DNA of 6,637 bases from positions 1 through 6,637 of the forward strand of contig RHKR01000132.1 of the NCBI GenBank assembly GCA_008363265.1. The letters run 5' to 3'. The position numbers and the translations under genes are program-made. The notes under the pieces were generated by a model. It worked only from the letters and a program-made list of their open reading frames with translations. It ran no database searches and was not told the origin of the DNA. This DNA is from Chlorobiota bacterium. Lineage in GTDB: Bacteria > Bacteroidota > Ignavibacteria > Ignavibacteriales > Ignavibacteriaceae. Shown piece after piece: positions 5,108 through 6,637 of the stretch; positions within the stretch are counted from its first letter, which is position 1, and every line of letters starts with the position of its first letter.

Positions 5108-6562
5108 ATGAAAAAGAAATACTTACTCCCCTTTATCCTCTTCACCTGCTTTACGGCCTCCGCCCAGACCAATTTTCTGAACTTCCTCACCTATGTGAAC
5201 ACGATAGATGACCCCGTGAGGAAAACCGCTGTTGCCGACAGTTTCGTGAACGCAAACCGCGCCGCGGGGATACCGCTCCGTGAAGGGAACATGGCCGTGT
5301 TCCTCTACAACAGCAACGCGAACTATGTTCAGGTTGCCGGTGATTTCACCTCGTGGGCGGCATCGGTAACGATGACGAGGATAACCAACACCAATCTTTT
5401 CTATTATTTCCGGTCGTTTGAGATGACCGCCCGGGTTGACTATAAACTGGTAATAAACGGCAGCAACTGGATACTTGATCCCCTCAATCCGATGGTTTGC
5501 CCCGGCGGTTTCGGCCCCAATTCAGAACTGGCGATGCCCGGTTATGTACAGCCGTGGGAGATAGTCCGCGGCCCGAACCTCCCCGCGGGAACGGTTCTCA
5601 ACTACAATTTTACCAGCACGAACACCAACTCGACCTTTGCTTATTACGTCTATCTCCCTCCGGGATACGATTCCTCCTCGACGCGCCGATACCCCGCGGT
5701 TTATTTCCACGACGGATCAGAGTACCTCTCGCTCGCGCAGGCGGCTACAATTCTCGATAACGCGATCGACAGCAACAAGATCGAGCCCGTGATCGCGGTC
5801 TTCGTGCGGCCGAATAACCGGAACAACGAGTACGCCGGCTCACTCCGCAACGCCTATGCCGCGTTCTTCGCGCAGGAACTGGTGCCGTACATCGACTCGC
5901 GTTACAAGACGATCGCCAATAAATACAAACGCCTCGTGCTCGGCGACTCCTACGGCGGCAACATTTCGGCAATTATTAGCTGGAATTACCCCGAAGTGTT
6001 CGCGAACTGCGGTCTCCACTCGGCAGCCTTCCAGCCTAACAACTATGAGATCTACAACGCGATAATCAACGGCTCGCGGAAAGATATAAGGTTCTTCTCG
6101 ATCTGGGGGACTTACGAGTCGCTCTTCCCAACGATGAGGAATTTCAGGGATTCACTTCTCGCGAAGGGCTACACTGTCTGGACGAAGGAGTACCCCGAAG
6201 GACACAGCTGGGGGCTCTGGCGGGCAAATATTATGAACATGATCTCATGGTTCTTCCCCGGCGGACCGGTTTCAACCAAGGAGGGATCAGAACTGCCGAA
6301 AGAATTTCAGCTTCTGCAGAACCATCCGAATCCGTTCAATCCCGAAACGAGGATATCCTTTACCCTCTCAAAACCGGGAAAAACCACACTTGTCGTCTAT
6401 GACCTGAAAGGGGTGTCGGTGGCGATACTCCTCGACCGCGACCTCACCGCCGGTTTTCACACAGTTGATTTCAAACCCGTGGGTCTTCCTTCAGGTATCT
6501 ACCTCGCCCGCCTCACCAGCGGCAAGCTTTCGAATACTATTAAGTTGGTGTACTTGAAGTAG
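5108..6562 (+). CDS. T9SS-secreted esterase D-family alpha/beta-hydrolase with CBM48-like domain
   Basis: A 484-residue secreted hydrolase. I chose ATG 5108 over ATG 5087 (7 residues longer) because it begins a clean signal peptide, MKKKYLLPFILFTCF, with likely cleavage after ASAQ (residue 20), and because it suits the -7 element at 5069-5076. Parts: helical segment (about 21-55); E-set/CBM48-like domain (about 60-150, with VQVAGDFTSW and YKLVINGSNWILDP), as in enterochelin-esterase-like and feruloyl-esterase-like enzymes; alpha/beta-hydrolase (about 165-385); T9SS type A sorting domain (about 396-484, with QNHPNPFNPET and GLPSGIYLARL). The nucleophile is Ser281 in GDSYGG and the catalytic His is 366 in EGHSW. 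The acid position, usually Asp, appears to be Glu337 in WGTYES. Substrate may be an ester on polysaccharide, a siderophore ester or a small acyl ester; sequence alone does not decide. No Shine-Dalgarno is seen. Confidence 0.92.
   Translation: MKKKYLLPFILFTCFTASAQTNFLNFLTYVNTIDDPVRKTAVADSFVNANRAAGIPLREGNMAVFLYNSNANYVQVAGDFTSWAASVTMTRITNTNLFYYFRSFEMTARVDYKLVINGSNWILDPLNPMVCPGGFGPNSELAMPGYVQPWEIVRGPNLPAGTVLNYNFTSTNTNSTFAYYVYLPPGYDSSSTRRYPAVYFHDGSEYLSLAQAATILDNAIDSNKIEPVIAVFVRPNNRNNEYAGSLRNAYAAFFAQELVPYIDSRYKTIANKYKRLVLGDSYGGNISAIISWNYPEVFANCGLHSAAFQPNNYEIYNAIINGSRKDIRFFSIWGTYESLFPTMRNFRDSLLAKGYTVWTKEYPEGHSWGLWRANIMNMISWFFPGGPVSTKEGSELPKEFQLLQNHPNPFNPETRISFTLSKPGKTTLVVYDLKGVSVAILLDRDLTAGFHTVDFKPVGLPSGIYLARLTSGKLSNTIKLVYLK
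6317..6342 (+). repeat. 26-bp segment of T9SS domain DNA, identical to 1906-1931 on the other strand
   Basis: Partner of the segment in the peptidase gene; codes QNHPNPFNP in the esterase sorting domain. Identity stops abruptly on both sides. Confidence 0.85.
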
Positions 6563-6566
6563 GGGT

Positions 6567-6587
6567 GAGTGTGGAGTGTAGAGTGAA
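6567..6587 (+). repeat. Three tandem 7-bp units after the esterase stop
   Basis: GAGTGTG, GAGTGTA and GAGTGAA follow each other in register starting four bases after the stop codon. Short and of unknown role; no terminator hairpin with a T-run is seen between here and the window end. Confidence 0.6.
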
Positions 6588-6601
6588 GTTTTTAAAGGTT
6601 A

Positions 6602-6637
6602 CACGGATTGACAGGATTTAACACAGATTTCACAGAT
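6602..6637 (+). repeat. Imperfect 9-10-bp tandem repeat, cut by the window end
   Basis: Units CACGGATTGA, CAGGATTTAA, CACAGATTT and CACAGAT follow one another and run off the window. The type (CAC/G-GATTT) is non-coding, low-complexity intergenic repeat; its full length cannot be seen. Confidence 0.6.

Noticed and set aside
5497..6065. Arg/Ser-rich open frames overlapping the esterase
   Set aside because: The biased composition arises from reading GC-rich coding DNA out of frame; the esterase frame has the catalytic and sorting motifs.
6563..6637. Intrinsic terminator for the esterase
   Set aside because: No stem with a following T-run could be found before the window end; the terminator may lie beyond it.

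Overview
The window looks like chromosomal DNA from a free-living member of the Bacteroidota/Ignavibacteriota (FCB) group, most likely an Ignavibacteria-like organism. Three things point there. Two large secreted proteins end in a type IX secretion (T9SS) type A sorting domain with the QNHPNPFNPET signature. The best promoter matches the Bacteroidota -33/-7 form (TTTG, 19 nt, TAnnTTTG), not the E. coli one. A small lipoprotein carries C-S-K-D-E right after its lipobox, like the Bacteroidota lipoprotein surface-export signal. The species assignment is inference.

Layout. Positions 1-1097 (+) hold the 3' part of an N-acetylmuramoyl-L-alanine amidase gene. It is split into an AMIN-like N-terminal half (frame 1, to a TAG at 403-405) and a complete Amidase_3 catalytic half (frame 3, to 1097). 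The break lies in a run of nine A containing the heptamer A AAA AAG, so it is a programmed or slippage frameshift, a real mutation, or a homopolymer error. Seventeen bases later, at 1115-1534 (+), is a membrane-anchored mono-heme cytochrome c. Positions 1535-1670 are a convergent gene junction. Octamer arrays of the type GAACYTAR/GAACTCAT run inward from both stop codons on opposite strands, around a perfect 14-bp GC-rich palindrome. Positions 1671-4367 (-) encode an 898-residue T9SS-exported M14 zinc carboxypeptidase with several C-terminal beta domains. A 175-bp divergent region (4368-4542) contains the FCB-type promoter of a small lipoprotein (4543-5001, +), which ends at a strong intrinsic terminator (5020-5051). 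Positions 5108-6562 (+) encode a secreted alpha/beta-hydrolase of the esterase D family with an N-terminal E-set/CBM48-like domain and its own T9SS domain. The window ends in short tandem repeats (6567-6637) that run off the edge.

How it fits together. All genes concern the cell envelope or the outside of the cell: wall hydrolysis, an envelope electron carrier, a lipoprotein, and two secreted hydrolases (a peptidase and an esterase) suited to breaking down external polymers. The two T9SS cargo genes are on opposite strands and separately transcribed, but share a similar leader motif and a 26-bp identical stretch in their sorting-domain DNA. No T9SS machinery gene, RNA gene, CRISPR array, transposase or phage gene is visible.
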